NCBI GenBank assembly: GCA_013397075.1
Contig: VWZS01003516.1
Coordinates: 496,001-560,000 of the forward strand
DNA from: Rhabdornis inornatus
Lineage: Eukaryota > Chordata > Aves > Passeriformes > Rhabdornithidae
DNA length: 64,000 bases
Reading direction: 5' to 3'
Made by a program: the position numbers and the translations under genes. Below, one piece after another: positions 1 to 9,477 of the stretch. How positions within the stretch are numbered: position 1 is the stretch's first letter; every line of letters begins with the position of its first letter. The notes under the pieces are model-generated. The model had not been told where the DNA came from and ran no database searches. It worked only from the letters and a program-made list of their open reading frames with translations.

Positions 1-1289
1 GGTCTGGGCATTAAAAAACCTCTCAAGACAGCAGATAACCAGGATTTTCAATTATGTCTCCACTCTGAGTCTGTTTATTGCAGAGGAGGAAAAGAAGGGG
101 CTCTCTGAGTCCTCATTATACACCTGAGCTAAGTCCAATCCTGTGCTGCAGCCAGCACAGCTGAGCATGGGATCAGGACTGATTTATTTCCCTACCTTTG
201 TGGGCAGCAGGTGACCATATTCCCTTCTGCATGGACCCACTTCCAGCTGGGTTTGGGTGTGTACTCACCTGACCTGAGCTTGTCTGTGTTCACCTTCACT
301 CACAGCAGTAACCACCTTGCAGAGCCTCTCTTTCCTTAGCTGCCAGCCTGCTAAATTCATTAAAATAAAAAGTATTTGTACATAGAATGCACATCTATGC
401 ATAAAACAGGTTGTCTGGGGAATGCAAGATTTGGAGTTTATTGGTGAGTTGAGCTGTGACTCAGGGAGCACATAGAGACCTTGCAAAATTATGTATCCTG
501 TAAGTGCATCAAAGTGGCCAGAAAAGGGAAAAACAGCTGTGCATGTTTTTCTCTCTCCTCCTCTCACTTTGGGACTAAGCCTATAAAATAATAAGATGCC
601 TTTTCAGTATTATCATTTGTCTTGATTTTCTGTTGAGAATTACATAACAGCAATAGCCCTATTAGCATTCAGCCCTCAGTTCTTTGCTTTGTGCTTTCTC
701 CCTTGTTCCTTTTGCTTAATAAAATAACGGATTTTGCATTTGATAGATGCCTGACAGCTCAGAGGACTCAGCTGTCCTCTGTTTAGCCATTGAATAGGAA
801 AACCTGGAACTCTCCTGCATGACAGAGCCTTTGCAATATGCCAGCCCTGTCCACACATCAGGGAGAATTCAGGTAAATTCAGATCACACTAAGCCAGTGA
901 TGCTGATGAGAACCTAATAGAGCAAGAGGGACTGAAAACTGTCACTGCCAGGGGGGAATTAGTTACCAGATAGTTCCATTTGCAATTCCTAGGATGTGAA
1001 TAGGTTGAAAAGTGCTGTGTGCAAGGGCAGCATGTGCAGGCTCAGAGCATTGTATAAGGGAACTATACCTGGAGCTGTCAGGTATCTCTGCTATTAAAGC
1101 AAACAATACTTCCTCACCTGCATTTCTGATAATCTCCCTTTTCTTCTCTGCAGGGGAAAACCCTCAGGGGTCTGGGAGGGAAGGAGGAGCTGCTGCAATG
1201 CCTCACTGTGCTCTGGGACCATCAGCTAAGAGGGTAAAGCTGGGCAGCAGGAGCCACAGGAGCAAAACGCACCTTTAGTCCTTGATTAT
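1..1289. other. Unannotated noncoding sequence
   Basis: No exon, RNA gene or repeat family was recognised here. Open frames are short (up to 100 codons) and resemble no known protein. The segment ends at the TG boundary of the LTR that follows. Confidence 0.4.
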
Positions 1290-1947
1290 TGTAAGAGCCC
1301 AGATGAGGGACGTGGGGCTCTAGATGGCTCTTTAAAATGCTGCTTATTGTATCCAGATGATACAGCAATTCACGGGTCGTGGGTGACAAGAGCCTAGCCC
1401 ACAGCCTTTTCAGCCACAGCTGTGGGTTCGTCTGAAGCTTCTCTAGTTCTGGTTACAATGCATTATATACTTTTCATTACAGATCATCTTAATACATGAC
1501 AACCAATCAATACCTTTACTATTACCTATAGCCTACCCTAACTACTAACATTACGCTATTCATGTTATTATATTCCAATCACAAAAGGTTAGAATGTTAT
1601 AGTTTTAACTAGAAGTTGTTTTTCAGTTTTCCCACGGTGGAAAATTCTGATATCTTTTCTCTACTTGTAACATTGGCATTCTTGTTTGCTTGTAAAAATT
1701 TTTTTGCTTGGTAAAAACATCTTTTGTTTGAGGTGGATTTATCCTTTGCTCTAAGTCATAAAAGCCCCTTTCAACTTACTTACTCTTTGCCTTTAGTTAT
1801 CCAGTAAAACTGTCTCAATAATTCTTTTCTTCTATATCAAAACTTGCTATCGTTTCTATTCCTTCTTCAAATTCTACATTCAAAAATGTTTCTATTATAC
1901 ATACATATCTATAAAACCTTCCTGTCAAATCCTTATCCTTCCCAACA
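1290..1947 (-). mobile_element. Solo LTR of an avian endogenous retrovirus (ERVK-like)
   Basis: Read on the minus strand, the element starts TGTTGGGAAGG at 1947 and ends CTCTTACA at 1290, the TG...CA ends of an LTR, and is 658 bp long. Inside, in the right order, are a TATA-like TATATAA (1463-1469) and an AATAAG poly(A)-type signal (1343-1348). Downstream comes a segment rich in GAGCCC and GGGCTCTTACA, which resembles the R/U5 end of songbird ERVK LTRs. GATT lies directly outside both ends (1284-1287 and 1948-1951), which looks like a decayed 6-bp target-site duplication. No internal gag or pol sequence is attached, so it is called a solo LTR. The ERVK assignment is from memory of the pattern and is moderate. 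Confidence 0.65.
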
Positions 1948-4900
1948 GATTTCCCTCCCTGTCCCTGACTCGCTGTGGCGAGGTGTGCAGCTCGATGACC
2001 TGGCTGCACTCAGGTACAGCTCAGTGGTGCAGAGGGATGATCACCAGCAAATGCAATCCTTGGGCAGCACCTGAGGAGCCCAGGGCAGCGTGGCTGTCAC
2101 ACACAGCCATGGTGCTTGCAGTGCACAGCTGCTGTTCAGGGGCCAAACTCTGCCTTGGTCAGAACAGAGAGAGGCAACATTTCCCCTGCCATGAATCAGG
2201 AGGGAATTTGTGTCCCAGGGATGTAGGTCTGTCTGTTCAGAGCAGCAGCTGCAGCAGACACCAGCAAAAGCTTCACTTAATCTGGTTACAGTGTCGTAAA
2301 TGTCACAGATGGGTCAGAAATGTTTCTCCAAGAGCATGAAATCTGGTGAGGGTTTGTGCTTTTCCCTCCCTCTTCGGGTAATGTTATAGTATAAAATATT
2401 TTTATTTGTAGAGCTGAGAGAGGGGAAAGGCAAACTCTCACATATTTTCAAGGGAATGGTGGTGTTTATTGAACTTTCTAATGCAGCCACTAGATGCCCC
2501 TGTTTTCTGATGACTGCTCCAGAGTGAGGCATCTGCCAGGATACAGCAACCAGGGCCAGAATCTGGGGCTTGTGCTGTAGAGAAATCCTGACTGCCTCAG
2601 CCTCCTCTGCCCTAGTGACCGTTCAGTTAGCTGAGTGTGCTGTTCTCGATGTGGAATTTAGGAGAGAGAGTGCTGGTCACTAACAGGGATGGTGTCATCC
2701 ATCTGCCTTTTCTGCTCCTGGTTTGTGGTGGCTCTGGAGGAGGTGACAAAGCTCAGCCATCAGTGCAGGTGCACAGCCACCTGTATCTGCAGGCCCTGTT
2801 CCCGTGACCATACAGCTCACTGCAGTGCCCAAGCCCTGGAGCAGCACTCTTGGAGCCTCTTGGGGGTGAATTAATCCAAATCAGAAGAGTCAGTCTCCTG
2901 GCAAAGCTATTAACACAAGCAGAAATGTTTCCTAAATGAACCCTGAAGTGTTTCCTTGTGTACAGGTGCAGCAATGAGACAGATTCAAATGGGAATTTGG
3001 CACTTGAGGAAGTGAGGGACCTTTCGTGGCTGCTGAAATAGTTCTGCATCCAGAAGATTAATGCTTGTACCATGTCATTCCAGGCACCCATGGTCAGCAT
3101 GGAAAATCACATTTGCTCCATCTGAAGTGATCTTTCTGCCAAAATGAACTTGGCTTAAGCAAGGATTTATTTGAGAGTTTCTTAAGATGAGCAGATGTCC
3201 CTGCTTCACTTATTCCTTCACCAGGCTTTATGGGGCCAGCAAAGTCCACTTACCAAAATCCTTATTAGGCCTTAAGGTAACAATGTGTAATAAATATTGC
3301 AGTCAGATACTCAACTCAGAACTCCTGTGAAACACAGCAGTGATTTATGGATTTGCAGTAAAAAGTCCTTGTTTGTGTCTGGGCATTCAGGCTCAGGAGC
3401 ACAGGAAATGTTAAGAGATCTTGCTTGAGCTTTTTTCTTAACAAGGTGAGCAAAGTGATGGGAAACCTTCAGAAGAGAAAAAAGAGTGAGCTCTCAGGAT
3501 GGGAACGCCCATAAAGGGCTTCTGCTGCCTAAATCTTCCTACTTCCAGGAGTAAGTGCCTAATTAGCACTCCTGAGTGTGATGTGGGCTCAGACCTCTGA
3601 GCCATCTGGGAAGAAGCACTTTTTCAGTTGTCACTGCTGGAGAAGCTAAGAGCAGCTCTGAGGAAGATGCACTAGAAATTCCTAGTGACCTAGTATCACA
3701 AAAATTACTGGAATCTAAAACACATTTGCAGATGCTTAGAAACTAGTAGTTACTTCATCCATCACCCACTGAAACTAAAAGGTTCCTCCTGCTTCCCTTC
3801 AGGAGCTCTGGATTACCATGTAAAACTCATGACACCACTACTTTCAGCATCCTGCTGCTAGTACCTATTTAGTGAGGTTTGATCCACGAGGTTTGGGTTA
3901 TGAGGCATAAAAGCTTGGTAACCAGCCTTAGGATCAGGAGGGTTTACTGAGATGTGTCCCACAGCAGCCCTGGGGCTGGTCTTCCCCAAGACTGATACTG
4001 TGCAGGTCAAGCCACTTTTCTGGAAGTCACACATCATCTGCCATTTTTTCATAAATTAAAAAAAAAGAAAAAAGAGGTCTCAAATATACAATAGCAAATG
4101 AAGCCTGGATTCATTGATATCTCTCTTCTCCCAGTGATTTCCTTGTGTTTTCCCTTGGGCCTGTGCTGCTCTGTAGGATTATGGCGTTCCAGAGTCACTG
4201 GCATAATGATAACATGACTAAGAAATATGGAGACTCCCCTCTCCGTGTTAATCCATGCCAAGAGAATACTGAAGGAAGTAGATAAAGGAGTCACTAACAC
4301 TGAGTTACATTTTGCTTCTAAGAATTGCCTTCCAGAGGCTGTAGCCGTTTTGCAACCTTTTTAATTTTCCGAGAAAATGCCTCCTGTGCCATAATTAAGA
4401 GTTTAATATGCCACAGGGTCCTGTTTATCATGATAACGTATTTTGCTGGAGAACAAATAGACTTTTTGTAAGTCCTTTGAATATCTTTCAGCCAGTCCAT
4501 TAGATGGGGCTGTGATACTGGGGATTTTAGTCACAGATATTCATTATTCAGTTAATATTCATAATTTTAATAAAAAAGGTGCACACTTCCTTTGTTTCAC
4601 AGGCAGCAAGATCTGGTGAGGGATTTCAAAGCGTGGAATAGTGGGTTATCTTCAGTGTTGGCTAACTACATCCACAAATTTGCAGAGAGAACATCAGGTC
4701 CACCTTTCTCTTCTCCTCTTACAAAAGGCACAGGCATCCAAAGCAAAGACCCCTGTAAATGAGGCAAGCATCAGAAGACATATGGGAAGCAGTCTTTTAT
4801 CCCATGTGATGACTGATAGCATGTTCCCAGCTGGAACATAGTTCGAGACCTCTATGCAGTTCTTCAGTAGGAAAAAAAAAGATCCATGTAATTGTTTTAA

Positions 4901-5174
4901 TAATGGTGTGCAGAGGGCCCTGGAAATGGAAGACAGCATCAGTGTACCATGCCATTAAAAGAGGACATCAGATGTTATGACAAAAAGTCAGATTGCTCTA
5001 GTGCCTACCTGATGCAGGAAGATGCAAAGGGCAAAAGTAGCTTCCCTGCAAGCTGCTTTGCCTCAAGCAAGAGGGAAGGCTGTATGTTGAGCAGTCAGAG
5101 ATAATCACATAACAGTATGTATGTGTGAATGTATTTTGATATATAGTGATGGTTCCTTTGACAAAAACAGTACC
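1948..5174. other. Unannotated noncoding sequence
   Basis: No coding exon or repeat family was recognised. The stretch has an A-rich run near 4057-4075 and an AT-rich patch at 4520-4580 with several TTAAT/ATTCAT words. Open frames are short and unlike known proteins. Confidence 0.4.
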
Positions 5175-5178
5175 TAAA

Positions 5179-5590
5179 TCATGGAGTTGTTAAGGTTGGA
5201 AAAGACCTTTGAGATCACCAAGTCCAACCACCAGCCCAGCGCCACCACCTTGGTCACCACGAACCAGTGTCCTCAAGTGCTACATCCAGGCACTTGGAGT
5301 GTTTCTTAAAAATTTCCAGGGATGGTGAATCCACCACATCCCTGGGATGCCTGTTCCTGTGCTTGACAACACTTTCTAGGAAGAAACCTTTCCCAAATAT
5401 CTTATCTAAACCACCCTCACTATGCAACTTGAGGCCATTTCCTCTTGTCCTGTAACTTGTTACCTTGCTACCACCTTTCAGGGAGTTGTGGAGAGCAATG
5501 AGGTTCCCCCAGAGCCTCCTTTTCTCCAGGCTACACACCCCCAGCTCCCTCAGATTTGTGTTCCAGAGCCTTCCCCAGCTCTGCTGTGCA
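5179..5590 (-). mobile_element. CR1 LINE, 3' end fragment
   Basis: The plus strand reads as the reverse complement of a CR1 3' end. It starts near GGAGTTGTTAAGGTTGGAAA, followed by the AAGACCTTTGAGATCACCAAG core and the CCTGGGATGC and CTTTTCTCCAGGCT segments in CR1 order. The element is 5'-truncated, as is usual for CR1. At about 5590 it runs straight into a second CR1 copy in the same orientation. Confidence 0.85.
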
Positions 5591-5960
5591 CGGTAGAGCT
5601 CAGAGCCCCATCCAGCCTGGCCTTGAACACTTCCAGGGATGGAGCAACCACAGCTGCTCTGGGCAAACTGTGCCAGGGCCTTAGCAGCATCACAGCAAAA
5701 GGCTTCTTCTAGCATGCAATCTAAATCTCCTCTTTTAGTACAAAACTGTTCAGCCTTGTCCTATCACTATTCTGACCATATTCTGACCACTCTCCCTTGT
5801 TTTTTTAAGCCCCCTTTCAAGTACTGGAAGGCTGCAATGAGGTTTCCCTGGAGCCTTTTCTTCTCCAGGATGAACAACACCAGCTCCCTCAGCCTGTGTT
5901 GACAGAACAGGTGCTCCAGCCTGTATAAAATATATTTTCCTGGAAGGGGAGCCAATCAGT
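5591..5960 (-). mobile_element. CR1 LINE, second 3' fragment, adjoining the first
   Basis: A separate CR1 copy in the same orientation. The segment ATCCAGCCTGGCCTTGAACA (reverse complement of a CR1 3' block) appears near 5610, followed by CTCCAGGATGAACAACACCA near 5864 and GGTGCTCCAGCC near 5910. Its own 3' terminus is missing where the neighbouring copy begins, so the younger copy probably inserted into or replaced the end of this one. Confidence 0.8.
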
Positions 5961-6806
5961 GTTTGGGAAAGGGTCTGGCATCGGTCAGCATGTGGTGATC
6001 AATTGAATTGTGCATCACTTGCTCTCATATTTTTTCTTTTACTCTTCATTCTTATAAATTCTTTTAATTTACTTGCTTTCAACTGTTGAATAGTTACATT
6101 GTTGTGTGATGCCAAACTGTCTGCTGGGATTAACCCACAACAAGAGGGAATCTTGCAACCAGACAGCCCATTCTGTCCTCAAGTGCTATATCCAGCCCAC
6201 CCAGCACTCTTCTGCAAAACTCTCCCTGGCTCTGCAGCAGCTGAGCAGCCAGTACCCTATGCCAGTGGTCCCTGAAAAAGTGATGCAGGGAGACTCACAG
6301 ATGAATTGTTTGCTCAAATATATCTTTTATTGCCATCTTTGTACCCAGTAAAGTGCACAGGAGGAATGGACTCTCTCAAAAAGGGCATTTTCAGGAGCGG
6401 CTGGAGGGCAGCAACATTAAGTGCCACTTGGCAGTGAGCACAGCTGTGGAGGGTGACCAATTATTCCTATTTCCTCAGTGCAGGAGCGTGGACAGTGGGG
6501 GAGCCATAGGCAGGGAATCAGAGAAACCAGAGCTCACTGCCTCAGATCTTCTACCAAATAATCTCCAACTCTGTGGTAGCTGAGCAGCCGCATTCCATGC
6601 CAAGGTGATGCACAGTTGCTCAGAAATACAGTGTTTGTTCAAACACACCATTTGTTCAAACACACCATTTGTTTTAAATTTTACATCAACTAAAGCTCCC
6701 AAAAGGTCAAAGTATGGTTAGAATGATATTGGAAGTATTTTCATAGAAACCAAACAATTCTACTCTTCTACAGTTCTGTGATTCTGTGGTTCTACAGTTG
6801 CCTCAT
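5961..6806 (-). other. 3' flank and probable 3' UTR of the ITPRIPL1-like gene
   Basis: This lies downstream of the minus-strand stop codon at 6807-6809. It holds a poly(A) signal candidate and a diverged tandem duplication: 6226-6327 resembles 6563-6655, sharing AGCTGAGCAGCC, GTGATGCA and TTTGYTCAAA-type words. A 20-bp unit based on CAAACACACCATTTGTT is repeated twice at 6637-6676. Near 6774-6796 TTCTGTGATTCTGTGGTTCT resembles a CR1 tail, which would put an old CR1 end within about 10 bp of the stop codon. Confidence 0.45.
6327..6332 (-). promoter_or_regulatory. Candidate poly(A) signal AATAAA
   Basis: AATAAA on the minus strand, 475 bp after the stop codon of the ITPRIPL1-like gene. It is the first canonical hexamer noticed downstream. 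The assignment rests on position only. Confidence 0.4.
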
Positions 6807-8237
6807 TCAGAACCCAAAGTAGAGGTGATATTGCAGCTTATCAAATTCCTTCAATGCCTCAGTCTGGGCGGCTGGATCCTGTGCCAGGTGCTGGAAGAGG
6901 TTTAGGGGCTGTGCCTCTTGGAAGCCTGGGGGCAAGGAGATCTCCTCGGGCATGTCCTCGTTGCCAAAGAAGAAATGCTTGAGGCGTTTCTCCTCGAGGC
7001 AACAGCGCAGGTAGTGCATGGTGTCATCCACCCGCATCAGGAGATACTTGTGCTGCCATTCTGACAGAGGGATCAAGGTCAGGAGGTGCATGACTGTGGT
7101 TTTCAAGGCATAGACAGAAATGCCCGAGCCCTCCAGAAGGCGAGCACAGAGCCGCAGGCATTTGAGGTGGCAGCTGTGGGGTGGAGCCTGCATGGCCACC
7201 TGCCTGAAGAACTTTGCCTCTGCCACAGCATAGCTCTCCAGCCACGTCGTGCTTGGGGGGAGCTGGGCCTCTGTAGGCTGGCTGCTCAGGAAGATGTCCG
7301 AGTCACCCTGCTGCACACTGAATACCGTCTCCACAAAAAGCCTTCTCCCGGAGTCTTTCACCAGCTCCATCTTGCAGGAGCGGCAGGAGGGAAGCACCTT
7401 CATGCTGTAGTGACGGGACTGAGGCACCACCGACCAGGCTGAGATCACAAACGTCTGGAACCAGAGGGCAATTTTCTCCCCGTCTAGGTAAGGGCCAGTG
7501 CAGAGGGTGTGTAGGAGGCTGGTCACCTGATTTCTCTTCAGCTCCTGCTCAGAGTGGTGGAGGAAGCACAGCTTGCTCTGGTCAGGCTGTTTCCCAGTGC
7601 AAGTGCACACCTGCTCCACGCGGATGCGCATGCTCGTCTGTGGCATCTCCCCCATGGTGTCTGGCTCCAGGTGGAAGGCATGCCCAGGGGGAGGCTTCAG
7701 AGGCACAAACATGCAGTAGATAACATCCTCCTCCTTATGGGGACTCCATCCTTCACAGGCACTGCCCACCCCAATGACTGGCTCCAGCACTGGGAAGAAG
7801 CTGTCTGAAAAGAGACTATGGGAGACTTGGAGAAGGTCACTCAGCAGCTCCTGCACCACCCGTTTCCTGGAGGCCAGCTTTGGCACTGACAACTGGAAGC
7901 GTCTGGAAAAGATCCAGATCATATTCATCTCAGCAGGATTTTCTTCCTCACTTTCTTCACTCTCTGAGTCCCTGCTTCTGTCCACCTCACAGATCCGTTT
8001 CTTGAGCCACCAGCAGAGTGCCAAGAGCAGCACCAGGGCTCCAGCAATGGCCCAGAACAACCACTGCTGTAAGGCAGTTGAGAGCACGGCTCCCCAGGAC
8101 CCAACACTCGGCTCCACGGTCCTGTGGACCAACTCCTGCAGCATCTGAGTCCTCTGCTGGTGGAGGTGCTGATCTGGGTACACATTGATGTAATGGTGGA
8201 TCCATTGCACAAGACAGAAGAGGAGTAGTATGATCAT
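6807..8237 (-). CDS. ITPRIPL1: ITPRIPL1-like Mab-21 family membrane protein
   Basis: The exon encodes an inositol 1,4,5-trisphosphate receptor-interacting protein-like 1 homologue. Family landmarks are present: CHLKCL, LFQHLAQDP, a Pro-rich FVPLKPPPGHAF block and the Trp-Leu-Glu-Ser-Tyr segment. The open frame extends to 8321 (504 codons), but the preferred start is the ATG at 8237 (476 aa) because a strong splice acceptor sits just upstream, and the plus-strand paralogue has the same layout. In the 504-residue numbering there is an N-terminal hydrophobic stretch (about 23-39), a second membrane span (84-106), an acidic Ser/Glu cluster (116-128) and a Mab-21 domain (about 150-495). That domain shares the nucleotidyltransferase fold of cGAS. 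Residues G186-S187 and E197-x-D199 match the fold's GS...E-x-D motif; catalysis is unproven. The C-terminus FGF-stop is intact, with no frameshift. ITPRIPL1 in mammals is a membrane protein reported to bind CD3-epsilon on T cells; whether this bird paralogue does so is unknown. Confidence 0.9.
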   Translation of the reverse strand: MIILLLFCLVQWIHHYINVYPDQHLHQQRTQMLQELVHRTVEPSVGSWGAVLSTALQQWLFWAIAGALVLLLALCWWLKKRICEVDRSRDSESEESEEENPAEMNMIWIFSRRFQLSVPKLASRKRVVQELLSDLLQVSHSLFSDSFFPVLEPVIGVGSACEGWSPHKEEDVIYCMFVPLKPPPGHAFHLEPDTMGEMPQTSMRIRVEQVCTCTGKQPDQSKLCFLHHSEQELKRNQVTSLLHTLCTGPYLDGEKIALWFQTFVISAWSVVPQSRHYSMKVLPSCRSCKMELVKDSGRRLFVETVFSVQQGDSDIFLSSQPTEAQLPPSTTWLESYAVAEAKFFRQVAMQAPPHSCHLKCLRLCARLLEGSGISVYALKTTVMHLLTLIPLSEWQHKYLLMRVDDTMHYLRCCLEEKRLKHFFFGNEDMPEEISLPPGFQEAQPLNLFQHLAQDPAAQTEALKEFDKLQYHLYFGF

Positions 8238-8242
8238 TATGA

Positions 8243-8262
8243 CCTGCAAGAGAATGGAGAGG
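8243..8262 (-). other. 3' splice acceptor of the ITPRIPL1-like coding exon
   Basis: On the minus strand a pyrimidine-rich tract (TCCATTCTCTTGCAG) ends in AG at 8245-8244, so the exon would begin at 8243 and the ATG follows six bases later at 8237. This implies a 5' UTR exon upstream, between the TATA box and about 8300. No convincing donor was pinned down. Confidence 0.6.
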
Positions 8263-8586
8263 AGTGCAGCGGGGCTGAGAAGGGAGGCAAGGAAGAAAAG
8301 AGAAACAAGGGGAGCTGGCAATGAGGGAAGAAGGGATGGGAGACAGCAGGCAGGAAGGAGAGGGGGCTAGGCAGCTGGCAGGCAGCAAAGCCTGCACCCA
8401 GTCCCAGTGGTGGCACTGTGCCCTTTTCCCCTCCCTGGAAGGGACTGTGCCCTGGATGCAGGGTGGGAAGCACTCTCTTGAGTGCCAGTGTCTGTGGTCC
8501 TGCTTTCATCCAGCACAGGATCTGGCCATGTGTGTCCACTTGATGCTTGTCCAGGCTAGCCTGGGTCAGTGCTGCTTGCTGCTGCC

Positions 8587-8593
8587 ATTTATA
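8587..8593 (-). promoter_or_regulatory. TATA box of the ITPRIPL1-like gene
   Basis: Minus-strand context CAGGTATAAATGGCAGCAGC. The plus-strand paralogue has GGCAGGTATAAATGAGAGCA at the matching place, so the box is shared by both copies. It lies about 350 bp upstream of the ATG, consistent with a short 5' UTR exon and intron. Confidence 0.65.
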
Positions 8594-8608
8594 CCTGCTG
8601 CTCATTAT

Positions 8609-8766
8609 GACATCCCTTGTGATGTCACTTGTACTACAGACATCATGGCCAGGCCAGCCCACTGTACTGGGGCAGCACTGCCTGCTGGTGCTGCTTCTAC
8701 ACAGCCCTTGTTGTGACATCCCTTGTGATGTCATTGGCACCAGAGACATCACAGCCAGGCCAGCCC
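8609..8766 (-). promoter_or_regulatory. Tandemly repeated promoter element with TGATGTCA (CRE-like) sites
   Basis: The block GACATCCCTTGTGATGTCA occurs twice, starting at 8609 and 8715 (period 106 bp). Each copy carries a TGATGTCA word (8620-8627 and 8726-8733), one base from the ATF/CREB site TGACGTCA, and a following ACATCA...GGCCAGGCCAGCCC segment. The proximal copy directly abuts the TATA region. A third copy, inverted, stands before the plus-strand paralogue. Binding by ATF/CREB/CREM factors is inference. Confidence 0.6.
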
Positions 8767-9034
8767 CACCCTTCACCCCCAGCTCAGACCCTCACAATGG
8801 CCCCAAGAAACCAAAGCCCTGACACCCACCAAATGCAGACCCACTGCTCTAGAATGGCCCCCAGAGCCTCCCTTTACAAAGCAGGACAATGCTTCCCTGA
8901 ACCCTTGGCACACATAAAATTGGATGATGCAATTCCTGGATGTTTTGCTCCTTGAGATGTGGGTGAGATGGGATTGGTTTCCTTGGCACTGATCTCTGTG
9001 CTTGTGGGGGTGCTCTTGGAGCCTTTGTGACACC

Positions 9035-9263
9035 CCTGGGTGTGGGGCACAGAGAAGGACTTGGGGGTTCTCGTGGATGAAAGTAGCCATGAGCCAACAG
9101 TGTGCACTCACAGCCCAGAAAGCCAGTGAAATCCTGGGCTGCTTCAGAAGAAACATGGGCAGCAAGCTGAGGGAGATGTTCCTGCCCTCAGGACACCCCA
9201 CCTGGAGCCCTGTGTCCAGGCCTGGCTCCTCAGCACAAGAAAGACGTGGGGGTGTTGGAGCAG
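9035..9263 (+). mobile_element. CR1 LINE fragment inside the divergent promoter interval
   Basis: CR1-type sequence in sense orientation: AAGGACTTGGGGGTTCTCGT, ATGAGCCAACAGTGTGCACT, CAGCCCAGAAAGCCAGTGAA, CTGGGCTGCTTCAGAAG and CCCCACCTGGAG appear in family order. It stops at GGTGTTGGAGCAGG, exactly where the inverted promoter repeat begins, so the rest of the element is missing. Confidence 0.8.
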
Positions 9264-9316
9264 GCTGGCCTGGCTGTGATGTCTGGTGCCAATGACCTCA
9301 CAAGGGATGTCACAAT
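9264..9316 (+). promoter_or_regulatory. Inverted copy of the ITPRIPL1-like promoter repeat
   Basis: The reverse complement matches 8711-8765 with about one substitution and a 2-base indel over about 53 bp. It keeps GGCCTGGCTGTGATGTC, GGTGCCAATGACCTCA and AAGGGATGTCACAATTG. The CRE-like word here is TGACCTCA. The copy serves the plus-strand paralogue. Confidence 0.7.
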
Positions 9317-9327
9317 TGAGGGGCAGG

Positions 9328-9334
9328 TATAAAT
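9328..9334 (+). promoter_or_regulatory. TATA box of the plus-strand ITPRIPL1-like copy
   Basis: TATAAAT in the context GGCAGGTATAAATGAGAGCA, matching the minus-strand promoter in sequence and in spacing from the promoter repeat. It lies 150 bp upstream of the ATG. Confidence 0.6.
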
Positions 9335-9445
9335 GAGAGCAGCAGGCAGTTCTGTCCTAGTCCAGCCTGAGACAGGGTGACTGCACACACAGGACAGAGA
9401 CTGCCCTGGCTGAGAGATGGAGCACAAAGGCAGAGCTGTCAAACC

Positions 9446-9466
9446 CTTCTCTCTGTCCTCCTGAAG
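9446..9466 (+). other. 3' splice acceptor before the plus-strand ITPRIPL1-like exon
   Basis: A pyrimidine tract CTTCTCTCTGTCCTCCTGAAG ends in AG at 9466, with the ATG at 9478. It lines up with the acceptor of the minus-strand copy but has AAG instead of CAG, a weaker form. An out-of-frame ATG (9470) lies between acceptor and start. Confidence 0.45.
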
Positions 9467-9477
9467 GCCATGCCCTA

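Noticed and set aside
1..300. TGTTTATTGCAG and nearby words as a retroviral LTR end
   Set aside because: No TG/CA boundary, TATA box or target-site duplication could be identified, so it was left unannotated.
5254..5715. 153-codon minus-strand frame
   Set aside because: It lies wholly inside the CR1 3' fragments.
8237..8776. 179-codon minus-strand frame upstream of the ITPRIPL1-like exon
   Set aside because: It overlaps the promoter repeat and probable 5' UTR intron in another frame and contains no recognisable domain.
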